In this document: positions 45,765 through 57,925 of the stretch, in pieces
Numbering within the stretch: position 1 is the stretch's first letter
Layout: each line of letters starts with the position of its first letter
NCBI GenBank assembly: GCA_030386875.1
Contig: CM059556.1
Span: 35,318,964 to 35,382,963, forward strand
Origin: Morinoia aosen
Lineage: Eukaryota; Arthropoda; Malacostraca; Amphipoda; Talitridae
Reading direction: 5' to 3'
DNA length: 64,000 bases
The notes under the pieces: generated by a model
Databases searched by the model: none
What the model was told of the DNA's origin: nothing
What the model saw: the letters and a program-made list of their open reading frames with translations, nothing else
Program-made: the position numbers and the translations under genes

Positions 45765-46905
45765 TTAGACATGGTGAGCAGAAAGAACCCTCAGACATGG
45801 TGAGCAGAAAGAACCCTTAGACATGGTGAGCAGAAAGAACCCTCAGACATAGTGAGCAGAAAGAATCCTCAGACATGGTGAACAGAAAGAACCCTTAGAC
45901 ATGGTGAGCAGAAAGAACCCTCAGACATAGTGAGCAGAAAGAATCCTCAGACATGGTGAACAGAAAGAACCCTTAGACATGGTGAGCTAAAAGAATTCTT
46001 AGACATGGTGAGCAGAAAGTACCCTTAGACATGGTGAGCTAAAAGAATTCTTAGACATGGTGAGCAGAAAGAACCCTCAGACATGGTGAGCAGAAAGAAC
46101 CCTTAGACATGGTGAGCAGAAAGAACCTTCAGACATAGTGAGCAGAAAGAATCCTCAGACATGGTGAACTAAAAGAATTCTTAGACATGGTGAGCAGAAA
46201 GAACCCTCAGACATGGTGAGCAGAAAGAACCCTTAGACATGGTGAGCAGAAAGAACCCTCAGACATAGTGAGCAGAAAGAATCCTCAGACATGGTGAACA
46301 GAAAGAACCCTTAGACATGGTGAGCAGAAAGAACCCTCAGACATAGTGAGCAGAAAGAATCCTCAGACATGGTGAACAGAAAGAACCCTTAGACATGGTG
46401 AGCTAAAAGAATTCTTAGACATGGTGAGCAGAAAGTACCTTTAGACATGGTGAGCTAAAAGAATTCTTAGACATGGTGAGCAAAAAGAACCCTCAGACAT
46501 GGTGAGCAGAAAGAACCCTTAGACATGGTGAACTAAAAGAATTCTTAGACATGGTGAGCAGAAAGAACCCTCAGACATGGTGAGCAGAAAGAACCCTTAG
46601 ACATGGTGAGCAGAAAGAACCCTCAGACATAGTGAGCAGAAAGAATCCTCAGACATGGTGAACAGAAAGAACCCTTAGACATGGTGAGCAGAAAGAACCC
46701 TCAGACATAGTGAGCAGAAAGAATCCTCAGACATGGTGAACAGAAAGAACCCTTAGACATGGTGAGCTAAAAGAATTCTTAGACATGGTGAGCAGAAAGT
46801 ACCCTTAGACATGGTGAGCTAAAAGAATTCTTAGACATGTTGAGTTGAAAGAATCCTTACACATGGTGAGCAGAAAAAATCGTTAGACATAGTGAGCAGA
46901 AAGGC
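45765..46905 (+). repeat. Minisatellite, 26-bp unit, about 43 copies, with higher-order blocks
   Basis: Unit contains AGACATGGTGAGCAGAAAGA plus ACCCTC or ACCCTT. Variants (ATAGTGAGC, GGTGAACAG, GCTAAAAGAATTC) recur in the same order in blocks, so several-unit segments have been copied together. ATG|GTGAGC recurs as a donor-like string. Confidence 0.9.
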
Positions 46906-47373
46906 TCATAAGGAAGAAGAGAAAGACAACAAGAAACACAATCAATAAAAACAAACACAGAACACTACGATGATAAACACGTCCAACTGAAAATCTGAGT
47001 ACAAAGCTCACTCAAATTTGATTCCGATGCGTTCGAAAGTAATATGCCCGGAAGAATATTTTTCACATTTATCATTAATACCCGCACACAACAGGCACTT
47101 GGAATATTACATTCATTTAGTGGTAAATATAAATGCCCAAATACTCCGTACAATAAATTCGGTTAATTTTAATTACAACAGAGAAACCTTAATTCAAAAC
47201 AGCTAATGACACCATGAAAATACGTGAATAAGCCCTTAAAATTACGAAAAAATCACATAGGCTACATATTAGTACTACTATGCTAATGCTATCCATATAT
47301 CTTCGTTATCAGTGATCTATAAATCTTTTCATCATCGTGTATATTTTTTATCATAATAAAGTAAAAACGGCAG

Positions 47374-47684
47374 CCGAGAATCAAAACGACGTACAAAACT
47401 TAGCAGGACTCATCAATAAGGATACAGTTTCCTTGTTGCTCCGGACACGAGCATTTCTCGAGGAGCTCAGGAATCCCACCTGTGAAGGATCCCCGAGTCT
47501 CAGATACAAGTTGCCCATGGACAGACAATCCGAGGTGGATAGGAGGGGAATCTCTCGTCAGTCAAAGGGCAAAAAATCGGAAAAAGGTCGTAATGAGGGG
47601 GCGGATAACAGGAAAAATGATCTCAAATCGCGAAACTTGGAAGAAATCTTAGAAGAGGAACCATTTATCGCTGTTGATTTTAAC
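47374..47684 (+). CDS. Isolated plus-strand exon-like open frame, unassigned
   Basis: Possible acceptor AAAACGGCAG and donor TTTAAC|GTGGGT bound 311 nt reading ENQNDVQNLAGLINKDTVSL, LLRTRAFLEELRNPTCEGSP, SLRYKLPMDRQ, a Lys/Arg/Glu-rich middle, and NLEEILEEEPFIAVDFN. Composition is protein-like and charged. The frame stays open on both sides until a dispersed repeat takes over at 47710. It may be an exon of a plus-strand gene or a gene fragment cut off by the repeat. No family is recognised and no partner exon can be joined with confidence. Confidence 0.4.
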
Positions 47685-47709
47685 GTGGGTTGCCACGGGC
47701 GTACTAAGA

Positions 47710-48435
47710 TTAGATTAGATTATTAGTTAGTTTAAGCCTCCCTATCCGCAACTACGACGATCCAAAGAGAGTAGGAGGAAGGCACCATTTAATATGGAGT
47801 TAAGGGAACGCGGCATCTACGCAGAAAGGGCTTAGAAACAGTAAGTTGGGAAAGAAGATAATGAAACAAGATCAAAGTTAAAGAAGAAAGTAGTAGGTGC
47901 TGAAAAACAAGGACAGCAGTCAACCGAAAAAAGATGGTCCTTAACATAAAAAACCTTTAATTTCAACAAAGATAGATTAGTCGTTAGTTTTTAGCCTCCC
48001 TACCCAGCAACAATTGCGATCCAAAGAGAGGAAGGAGGAAGGCACCATTTAGTATGGAGTTAAGGAAACGCGGAATCTACGCAGAAAGGCATAGAAACAG
48101 TTAGTTGTGAAAGAAGATTATGAAACAAGACCAAAGTTGAAGAAGACAGTAGTAGGTGCTGAAAAACAGGACAGCAGTGAACCGAAAAAAGGTGGTCCAT
48201 AACATAACAAAAACATTTTATTTCAACAAAAAGAAGGCCTACCTAACTCTCAGCTCAGGCCCTCACATTGTCCCCCTGGGAGCGCTAGTTCCCATAGATA
48301 CAATAATTGTATCCCCCTGAGGGGATAATTTCAACAAAAAGAAGGCCTACCTAACTCTCAGCTCGGGCCCTCACATTGTCACCCTTGGAGTGCTAATTCC
48401 CATAGATACAATAGTTGTATCCCCATGAGGGGGCG
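47710..48435 (+). repeat. Two tandem copies of the long dispersed repeat plus an extra 3' tail
   Basis: Copy one 47710-47965 lacks its 3' tail; copy two 47972-48325 is complete; a further tail (AGGCCTACCTAACTCTCAGC to ATACAATAGTTGTATCCCCA) follows at 48328-48430. Confidence 0.6.
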
Positions 48436-48724
48436 GGCGCACCAAACAAAAAAACAATTTTTGAGCGAGTTATTGCTGATAAACTCGCATAGAGGCTACT
48501 TATTAGTATAGATGTAAAGACTACATATTAGTATAGACCACTCGTGTAAAGACTTTCGATGATGCGCTGGTGTATATAGTCCAGGTGATACACTGGTGTA
48601 AAGGTTTTAGATGGTACACTGGTGCAGAGGCTTTATACGAGGTTCAGGCATTAGTTCTTCCCTCAGAGGTTATCAAAAGAAAAATATTCACTGGACTTTC
48701 ATGTTACTATTACAGACTATTGTT

Positions 48725-48885
48725 CCACTGTATTGCAGTTCCTGAAAACAAATGGCTCGATTGTGCCAAAATTCCTGAACAAATAGCCCGACTGTATCAG
48801 AAGTTCCAGAACAAATGGCCTAATTGGGCCAAAATTTCGTGAAAACATAGCCTGATTGGGCTAAAAGTCCGCACGCACTCCAGCC
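48725..48885 (+). repeat. Degenerate ~33-bp tandem repeat
   Basis: Units resemble CCTGAACAAATAGCCCGACT and GCCAAAATT. Confidence 0.5.
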
Positions 48886-50104
48886 AACATTAGGAGTCAG
48901 ACTCGGACGCACTTCGCTTCGACGCAGACATGCACGTCACTTTCATACTAAACGCTGTTAAGTATAACTCCTGATGCTACGTGATGTTTTTAACCGTGGC
49001 ACTCAGCATACTTCAAAGCAGCACATGCTTTGCTGCAGTTCATGGGAACAACGTAGGTGTTACGTCGGCCGCACGATAAAGCGTCTACCCCAATACGCGA
49101 ACAAAAAGATATTTTTCCAAACCCCCACTCTGATTCTCGGTACAAATGCTTGCTGCTATTCCTAACGGAGAATGAGTCGTACAAAAGTCGTTTAGCCTCA
49201 CGTTACGTTGATGAGAACAGATACCGGCTATCACTCAGAGCAAGACTAGAGACTAAGTCCCGGATGTTTTGAACGGAAATCCCCGTCTGTACTACTCGTA
49301 CATCAGGGATGGAGTCTCAAGGAGTCTCTCATAGAGAAGCATATAATATCTTTGACTCTCACTTCTAAGCTGATATAAAAGCTATAGATATCTAAAAACT
49401 AGATAGGTTGGTATCTATGTAGATTACCAGCCACGAGATGTTTTAAATAGCACTCCCATTATAGGTTACTCAGATCATATTTCTTAGCTACTGACCAACC
49501 GCATTATCATTTACACTATTCAAGTCACTAAAAGTCTTCTGGTATTGGATTAATTTTGTGAAAAATTGTTAAACAATTCGATACGGAATTTGTTAGATTT
49601 CTAAAAGGTTTGGAGAAGCGAATGTTCATGAAGTTATGACCCAAAATTAAAAGGGGGTATAAACCAATTTTATTTCACTAGTCAAACTTGCAAGGAATGT
49701 CGCCCGTTTAGGATCTCAATATGACATAATGACTATCAACTCAAGACTCTCTTCTCTTTCTCCTAAATAATATGTCTACCCCTCACATCGTTACATTTTA
49801 CTTCTATCAGTTTCTCTATCAACTTAGGACCTTTGTATTATGAAATATTCAGAATCCAATAGACTGTAATACTTTACAAGTCTCTACTTTTTGGAAGGAT
49901 GATTTTTTTTCTTTTTTGATCGACATGTCCTTGAAATTCTCCGTATCTCGCAAGTCCTGGAATTTGGAGTCCGTACACATAACGACGGTCTGGTGAGATC
50001 TTTCAAAGAGCACCTGAATTTTCGACTGAAATTATGGAATATTTTACAATTACATACATTTACAATATTTTACTCTGGTATTGATCCATTCAGATCAATT
50101 ACAT
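48880..50104. other. No gene seen
   Basis: Overlapping open frames at 48970-49270 exist on both strands but none looks like a known protein and no splice context is clear. Confidence 0.3.
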
Positions 50105-50330
50105 GATTGATTATAAGTTAATTTCAGACTCTTTTACCACAACAAAGACGATCAAAGAGAGGAAAGATAAAGGCACCATTTAGTATGGAGTCAAGAAAAT
50201 GCAGAATGTACGCACAAGGTGTGTTCCCCCACAGGATCCCGTGCGCATAGAAACAGTAAGCTAAGAAGGATGGCAATGAAACATGATATAAGTAGAAGAA
50301 AAAAGTTGGAGGTGCTGAAAAACACGACGT
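50105..50330 (+). repeat. Long dispersed repeat, 3'-truncated
   Basis: AAGTTAATTTCAGACTCTTT, CACCATTTAGTATGGAGTCA and GGAGGTGCTGAAAAACACGA; then replaced by GCATGC/GCATGAAT-rich sequence. Confidence 0.55.
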
Positions 50331-50574
50331 GCAAACATGAATGTACAGTACATTCAATGCAAGCATGAATGCAGAAAGATGCGCATTCAACATGTGCATG
50401 CATGCAAGCATAAAATATTCATATAATGCATGCACGCATGAATAAAGCATACATTAACACAAAACAACACTCGAATAACACGTAGGAATCAGACTACACT
50501 CGATTTCCAAGAAATGCCCTGCTTAATACGCCGCATTCTTGTAAAAATGTGAAGACCAACACTGTAAACTCAAC

Positions 50575-50670
50575 ACGCGTGACTGGGGAGAGACCCACCG
50601 GTGGTCACAGAGATGATTTTCATAACACGGCAGCCCCATTGGAGGTCACTAACTTGATTTGAGCAATCAA
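50575..50670. mobile_element. Fragment of the TTAA-type miniature element
   Basis: GAGACCCACCGGTGGTCACA and ATTTTCATAACACGGCAGC match one end only. Confidence 0.4.
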
Positions 50671-50894
50671 AACCAAACGGACGACTAATTTATTGGTTGT
50701 TATTTCTATTTCTGAGTGCCAAATTGAATGTTTTCATAATTGAATAATATACTTCATTTCAACACAAAACACTCAACGTCAAATTAAAGCGCTACATTGT
50801 TCTAGTAAAGTAGGAATGCACTTATTAGATTGGGCGAGTACCGATTAAATTAGGTATATGCATATCAAACTGGTGGGTACTATTAAATAATGAA

Positions 50895-51535
50895 ATTACC
50901 ATTAAATTAGCCGAGGACCTATTAAATTAGCCGAGGACCTATTAGATTAGGCGAGGACCTATTAAATTAGCCGAGGACCAATTAAATTAGGCGAGGACCT
51001 ATTAAATTAGCCGAGGACCTATTAAATTAGCCGAGGACCAATTAAATTAGGCGAGGACCTATTAAATTAGCCGAGGACCTATTAAATTAGCCGAGGACCT
51101 ATTAAATTAGCCGAGGACCTGTTAAATTAGGCGAGGACCAATTAAATTAGGCGAGGACCTATTAAATTAGGCGAGGACCTATTAAATTAGCCGAGGACCT
51201 GTTAAATTAGGCGAGGACCAATTAAATTAGGCGAGGACCTATTAAATTAGGCGAGGACCTATTAAATTAGCCGAGGACCTATTAAATTAGCCGAGGACCT
51301 ATTAAATTAGCCGAGGACCTAATAAATTCGCCGAGGACCTATTGAATTAGGCGAGGACCTATTAAAGTAGTCGGGTACCCATTAAATTAGGCGAGTAACC
51401 ATTAATTAGGCAACTACTTAATAAATTAGGTAGATACCTATTTTAAGGAGGTAAGTACCCCTTCAATTACGTAACTACCAATTAAATTAGGTAAGTACAC
51501 ATTGAATTAGGTACCTATCTACCAAATTGGGCAGA
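50895..51535 (+). repeat. Minisatellite, 20-bp unit, about 24 clean copies plus diverged edges
   Basis: Unit ATTAAATTAGGCGAGGACCT with GCC/GGC and CCA/CCT variants. Confidence 0.9.
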
Positions 51536-52654
51536 TACCTATTTAATTTCGGTATGTAGTTTTTTAAATGACAAACGACTAGATGGTATCAACAACAACT
51601 TCCAAGCGAAACAAAGAAGGACTATGTAAGAAAATATACGACCATGTGAAAGTAATGCTGTAGTGTGACGGGTTATTTATAGCAGTAAGAATTTTTACGA
51701 TTATAATTTATACAATTACTATTACATTCTTTTTTGCCTAAAATGTCCACGTGATATTTTGTGGTTGCACATACAGAAATGTGAACGTGGTAGACTATAG
51801 TATGAAAATGTATGAGTACAGTAATATGTGATCCAGCTCTACATAGAATATTTGTTTCAAGAATGCCAAAAAATAAGGAGAATAACGGAGAATAACGTTC
51901 TAATCTAAGCGTAGTGTGGAGCAGCGGTGGGTATACATTCGGAGAATACGTGTCTAGAACCATATCGTCCACGATACTCTTTTCGCGTGAAAAAAAAAAA
52001 ATCTTTTTTAAATGCTATGCAAAATCTTTTGAGTGTTTTACCAACTTGAAATATGAACAATAAAAACTGCAGCAAGAAATTATTCAATAGGCCGAACAAA
52101 GCAATGTCCGGGTAAGGCTTTCATACCTCCAAAGCAGGTGAGTATATTACTATACTCGTATCTATTCGTAAAGAGATCCACCAACTGTAGTCGGCGTGCA
52201 TACAAATCCCCTCTAAGCGACGTAGATTTACAATCATCTTCAAGTAGATGCTATACCATGAGCCCTAGCTCTTCACTACGTTGAAGTCAGATTATTCGTC
52301 GACTTCTATTAAAAATAAACGGTAAAAATGGAGCATAATTCGAGAGCTCCTTCAAAATTGTATGTCCTATATTTATAGACCTTTAGCACTGGCGGCAGGA
52401 ATATCTCGGCACCTGAATTCGGCGGAAAAAGAATCGTGTTCTGGTTCACTGGTCCGAGGAGGAAATCAGAGCATTTATAAGTCTACATCAGCACCTAGAG
52501 TTACCCTAAAACTAGGACGTGCTGTTCATCAGACAGGAGTGTCAACATATGACCATTTTAAAATGTGATCGTGCTATTTTGAAAGTATGATCATACTTGG
52601 ACTCACAGTTACACTCTCAATTAGGTTGTAATGCTTGTAGACATGTAAAAGATG
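51536..52654. other. No supported gene
   Basis: A 68-codon plus-strand frame at 52362-52568 is the only notable one; its composition is mixed and it has no recognised motif. Confidence 0.3.
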
Positions 52655-53150
52655 TTTTTGCCTAGGCCGTACTATATGTTTAACAGATACCCTGGTTTAA
52701 GTGATCTAAATGTCTTGACATTTAGGGGATTCTCTGGTTTAAGTGAATGTGTTAATACGTTGGTGATTACCTAGTTTAAAAGATCTAAATGTGTTAATAC
52801 GTAGGAGATTACCTAGTTTAAATGATCTAAATGTGTTAATACGTAGGAGATTACCTAGTTTAAATGATCTAAATGTGTTAATACGTAAGAGATTACCTGC
52901 ATAGCTTAAATAATCTAAATGTGTTAATACGTAGGTGATTACCTGGTATTAGTGATCTAAATGTGTTAATACGTAGGTGATTACCTGGTATTAGTGATCT
53001 AAATGTGTTAATACGTAGGTGATTACCTGGTATTAGTGATCTAAATGTGTTAATACGTAGGTGATTACCTAGTTTAAATGATCTAAATGTGCTCATTTGA
53101 AGGTGATTACCTGGCTTAGGAGATTCGATTGAATATGCCGATAGGAGATA
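52655..53150 (+). repeat. Minisatellite, ~42-bp unit, about 11 copies
   Basis: Unit contains GATCTAAATGTGTTAATACG and TAGGTGATTACCTGGTATTA. Confidence 0.85.
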
Positions 53151-53329
53151 GTCTGGTTTAGGTGTCGTCTACCAACATTTCGGAGACGGTCAAAGTGTGT
53201 AGACGTTGAAAAAAGGCTAGCAAAGGCGGTCTACACTGAACAAAATAGCTGCGGTTATCTCACTATCAGGTGTTTGGGTGCTAAATAAATTTAATTTTTG
53301 GGGGTATTTGGAGTGAATAAGAAATTAAG

Positions 53330-53665
53330 GAATGTACCCTAAAGTTGAACGTTTGGAGTACATTATAAAGTTAGATAAACCAACAATAGATTTGGACATT
53401 TGGAGTACATTAGAAATTCAAAAAAGTACAGTAGATTTGGGCATTTGGAGTACAGTATAAATACAAAGAATTACGGTAGATTTCAGCATTCGGAGAAGAG
53501 TAGAAATACAAAGAATTACAGTAGAGTTCGGCATTTAGAGCACATTAGAAATAACCACATAGGAAGTGGATGTCACGCGATTCGGCATTTGGAGTAGATT
53601 TGGAAATTCCACACTTGAAGTACAAACACATATTAAGGAGAAAAATTCAGGCATTCGGAGCTAAA
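53330..53665 (+). repeat. Degenerate ~45-bp tandem repeat, about 7 copies
   Basis: Units share GGCATTTGGAGTACA and AAATTACAGTAGATT-like blocks. Confidence 0.65.
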
Positions 53666-53869
53666 CTCAGGCAATAAGATACTTGAAATAAATGTCAGAG
53701 ATTCAGGCATTTGGATAAGATGAAGGCAATTACACGACATATCTGAATCCACAAACAACTTAGGATGCTTCCAACCGAAGGTAGCACATCTAAACCACAA
53801 CTCGCATCAACATGGAACTCGTTCGTGTAAAACTGGTGAATCACGAAGCTGGTGACCGAGACACTCGTG

Positions 53870-54384
53870 TTCGAGACACGCGTGCGAGAAACTCGTGTTC
53901 GAGACACACAAGTGATCGAGACACACTCGTGTTCGAGACACACAAGTGACCGAGACACACAAGTGACCGAGACACTCGTGTTCGAGACACACAAGTGACC
54001 GAGACACAGGTGATCGAGACACAGGTGATCGAGACACAGGTGATCGAGACACAGGTGATCGAGACACAGGTGATCGAGACACAGGTGATCGAGACACAGG
54101 TGATCGAGACACAGGTGATCGAGACACAGGTGATCGAGACACAGGTGATCGAGACACAGGTGATCGAGACAGGTGATCGAGACACAGGTGATCGAGACAC
54201 AGGTGATCGAGACACAGGTGATCGAGACACAGGTGATCGAGACACAGGTGATCGAGACACAGGTGATCGAGACACAGGTGATCGAGACACAGGTGATCGA
54301 GACACAGGTGATCGAGACACAGGTGATCGAGACACAGGTGATCGAGACACAAGCGATCGAGACACAAGTGATCGAGACACCCTA
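53870..54384 (+). repeat. Minisatellite, 15-bp unit, about 30 copies, in the predicted 3' UTR of gene B
   Basis: Unit GAGACACAGGTGATC; left edge has GTGTTC variants. It starts about 20 bases past the minus-strand stop codon. Confidence 0.9.
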
Positions 54385-54403
54385 GGTCGAAACAGTCGTT
54401 TCC

Positions 54404-54537
54404 TTAGGGCTGGAGCAAGTCGGAGTCCGTGGACCCCCTCTGGGGGGCGAGCAGGTCGGCGCCCCCCGCGTCCGCGTACGCCCCCCCGCTCTGGTAGTTG
54501 AGGGGGCGTGTTGCACCCCCACCGCTCAGCCCCCCGT
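54404..54537 (-). CDS. M6PR: M6PR-like last exon with acidic-dileucine sorting signal and stop
   Basis: Acceptor CCCCCACCCAG; the exon starts with two bases that complete the phase-1 codon left by the 57-kb exon, then reads GGLSGGGATRPLNYQ...AYADAGGADLLAP...GSTDSDLLQP and TAA. The C-terminal D-S-D-L-L fits the DXXLL motif that GGA adaptors bind in mannose-6-phosphate receptors. The glycine-rich linker is not conserved in vertebrates. The exon is much more GC-rich than its surroundings. About 20 bases after the stop a 15-bp minisatellite begins, so it should lie in the 3' UTR. No polyadenylation signal was assigned. Confidence 0.82.
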
Positions 54538-55794
54538 CTGGGTGGGGGTAGTGATATTAGCAGTGTAGTGCGCTCAGGAAATGGTGAAAGTTTGTCTCGT
54601 AACTATACTATATGAATAATTATAAAGATTAATTGTTTTAAATAATAGATAATTCGAGAGAAAATACGAACTTGAGAAGAGATAAAAATAAAATAATTAT
54701 ATATAACTATGGGAAATATGCTCACAATGGTGTTAATCGAGCATAGAAAATTCATGGAAAAATAATTATTCGCAAGAGTATGATATAAAAAAACAATCAT
54801 ACTTAAGCATAGAAAATAACACGAAAATGTGACTACACTTATGTACAGAGAATAATTTGTAAATTGAAGAGACGCATAAAATACAGCAATAATAATGTAT
54901 ACCTAGGTATATGAAATGATCTGAAAATTGACGATGCTTAAACACTGGAAGTTCAACAGAAAAATTATTGTGTGTGAGCGTTGTAGATGATTTTAAAATC
55001 AATGATACACAAATCATAGAAACTGTCAGAGGCAAATTTCAACACTACCCATAGGTAACAAAGAAAAAAGACTCAGAGAACATCAAGGTTCGATAATATT
55101 AATTACGGAAATAATACCAATGTGTTCATAATATTGCCCATAATGCTGAGAAGTATTTCAATGAAAGTGAATTCGATGTTGATTCCGATACCAACCATGA
55201 CAACATTGAGTGCGATTTCATAGATACAATACTGAGTTAAATCTAAAACTTTAAAATTAAAAGGAAGAATCAAAATTTGAAAATTTAAATGATTGAAGTA
55301 CATTTTTGACGGCGCTGGTGGCGATTTTCTCTGTTGGGTATAGGGGAAAAATTCCAAGCATAATACCCCAATCTAACCAAGGTGTCTGAAATGGGTACCG
55401 GTCTTGACCGGGGGAAAGCGTCATGGCGTCCTGGCGTTAGTTATAAGGCATTTGAAAATCCAATGTACAAGGTGATATGTATCAGGCTTGATTGGAAATA
55501 AAGCATCCGTAGATGCCTTCATTATTTTGACATCCAAAAAGGCATATTTTCACCAACGAAATTAGCATAAAATTCAATGCAAAATTTTGAAGTTTGTTGA
55601 AAATAAATAATAGACCGCTCCGAAAATATTATTGGCGATAAGTCCCAGCATTTTAGCTTCAGTAGGAAAACTTTTTAATTACTGAGAATTCTTCAAACCT
55701 CACCCAATTGTATTACTCTAAGCATTAGCTCAAATCCAACTTGAAAATAAAGATAAAGAGGAGAAAGATGTTGAAACATACAAAACACACACAC
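54538..55794. other. Intron of gene B, no further feature
   Basis: AT-rich with loose GAAAATA(A)NACNNG-type recurrences (54650-55030). Lies between the last exon's acceptor and the distal end of the 39-bp array. Confidence 0.4.
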
Positions 55795-57062
55795 AACACT
55801 CACCAGACACACGCAACACTCACCAGAGTAAGGCGCACTGCCACCAGACACACAACACTCACCAGAGTACGGCGCATTGCCCCCAGACACACAACACTCA
55901 CCAGACACACACAACACTCACCAGACACACACAACACTCACCAGACACACACAACACTCACCAGAGTACGGCGCACTGCCACCAGACACACAACACTCAC
56001 CAGAGTACGGCGCACTGCCACCAGACACACAACACTCACCAGAGTACGGCGCACTGCCACCAGACACACAACACTCACCAGAGTACGGCGCACTGCCCCC
56101 AGACACACAACACTCACCAGAGTACGGCGCACTGCCACCAGACACACAACACTCACCAGAGTACGGCGCTCTGCCCCCAGACACACAACACTCACCAGAG
56201 TACGGCGCACTGCCACCAGACACACACAACACTCACCAGAGTACGGCGCACTGCCACCAGACACACAACACTCACCAGAGTACGGCGCACTGCCCCCAGA
56301 CACACAACACTCACCAGAGTACGGCGCACTGCCCCCAGACACACAACACTCACCAGAGTACGGCGCACTGCCCCCAGACACACAACACTCACCAGAGTAC
56401 GGCGCACTGCCCCCAGACACACAACACTCACCAGAGTACGGCGCACTGCCACCAGACACACAACACTCACCAGAGTACGGCGCACTGCCCCCAGACACAC
56501 AACACTCACCAGAGTACGGCGCACTGCCACCAGACACACAACACTCACCAGAGTACGGCGCTCTGCCCCCAGACACACAACACTCACCAGAGTACGGCGC
56601 ACTGCCACCAGACACACACAACACTCACCAGAGTACGGCGCACTGCCCCCAGACACACAACACTCACCAGAGTACGGCGCACTGCCACCAGACACACAAC
56701 ACTCACCAGAGTACGGCGCACTGCCCCCAGACACACACAACACTCACCAGAGTACGGCGCACTGCCCCCAGACACACAACACTCACCAGAGTACGGCGCA
56801 CTGCCACCAGACCACCAGACACACACAACACTCACCAGAATACGGCGCACTGCCACCAGACACACACAACACTCACCAGAGTACGGCGCACTGCCCCCAG
56901 ACACACAACACTCACCAGAGTACGGCGCACTGCCACCAGACACACACAACACTCACCAGAGTACGGCGCACTGCCACCAGACACACACAACACTCACCAG
57001 AGTACGGCGCACTGCCACCAGACACACAACACCCACCAGAGTACGGCGCACTGCCACCAGAG
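55795..57062 (+). repeat. Minisatellite, 39-bp unit, about 30 copies, made from an exon/intron junction
   Basis: Unit contains CACTCACCAGAGTACGGCGC and ACTGCC(A/C)CCAGACA. Read on the minus strand each unit is the end of the M6PR-like tail exon (GGCAGTGCGCCGTACTCTG) followed by GTGAGTGTTGT. Some units are 41 bp (extra CA); the distal end has short 20-bp partial units. Confidence 0.93.
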
Positions 57063-57133
57063 ACAGAAGTGTAGTCATCGAAGTTGTTGTCCCCGAAGTG
57101 TTTGTCGCAGCGGCACAGCACTCCGGTACAGTC
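57037..57133 (-). CDS. M6PR: M6PR-like exon: Cys-rich cytosolic tail
   Basis: 97 nt, phase 0 in, phase 1 out; acceptor ACGTGCAG. It reads DCTGVLCRCDKHFGDNNFDD then YTSVSGGSAPYS. The DC...CRC start matches the DGC...CR segment of the family's tail, where paired cysteines are palmitoylation sites in vertebrates (inferred here). The nearest donor is TACTCTG|GTGGGT. The last ~25 coding bases and the donor form the unit of the adjoining 39-bp array, so the second donor 39 bp on (GTGAGT) is a closer match to consensus and would add 13 residues in frame. Confidence 0.82.
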
Positions 57134-57280
57134 CTGCACGTGGATGTGTTACGGACTTGCGAGTGAGTTCTTTGAAAATTAGGTATAATGTGTTAAGGAC
57201 TTTTACGAGTGAGTTACTTGACAATTCATGCCATTGAGGCACCATGCATCACCGGCTGGGTGCATCACAGTACGTCACAT

Positions 57281-57512
57281 TAACACTTTGACTGCGACTA
57301 CCAAATATTAAGTTCAATGCCAAACTCAAATTTAAAGTCAATTGTAGTAAACTATTGTGAAAATAGCAAACATGAACTGGATTGTGCCTTCATTTAGCTA
57401 TGATTAAGTATTTATGGAAATTTAGTAAATTTAAAAACACTGGTCGGTAGTAGCATTATGAAAATTACCTCCGTGTACCACCAGCGGCGCATGTCGCAGT
57501 AAAAGTGTTAAA
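57281..57512. mobile_element. TTAA-type miniature element in the M6PR-like intron
   Basis: Best-preserved ends: TTAACACTTTGACTGCGA and CGCAGTAAAAGTGTTAA, flanked by TTAA. Inner CGGTAGTAGCATTATGAAAA matches the family. Confidence 0.6.
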
Positions 57513-57779
57513 GAGTGATTTTCGCACTGGTTTAAGCCAAAAAAGTGGTTACACGGCAGCAATACTCTCACTATGCATGTTTTTTCTACTTTGTCATGTC
57601 ACTTGTGTATCTACAATCGGGTCGTGCCGTTTTATCCAAACTTTCTGTTTTTTTTTTTACTTGTGGGTTGTTTTGCCCCGAGCAGTGGACTTCATGTACG
57701 GGTACCTTAAGGGTAGCAGCATTTACCTCATTTTTGTTTTGGCACTCTGGTTTATATAAAAACACAGAGTGAATTATAA

Positions 57780-57925
57780 TTCTATTGTGTTTTTTCGGAA
57801 GGAAATTTGTTTGGATTATAATTAACTTAGTGTATTTTTCGGAAGGAAATTTGTTTGGATTATAATTAACTTAGTGTTTTTTTCGGAAAGGAATTTGCTT
57901 GGACTATAATTCTCTTCAGAAAAAC
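57780..57925 (+). repeat. Tandem repeat, ~43-bp unit, 3 copies
   Basis: Units contain TTCGGAAGGAAATTTGTTTG and GATTATAATTAACTTAGTG. Lies about 80 bases past the donor of the transmembrane exon. Confidence 0.75.
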
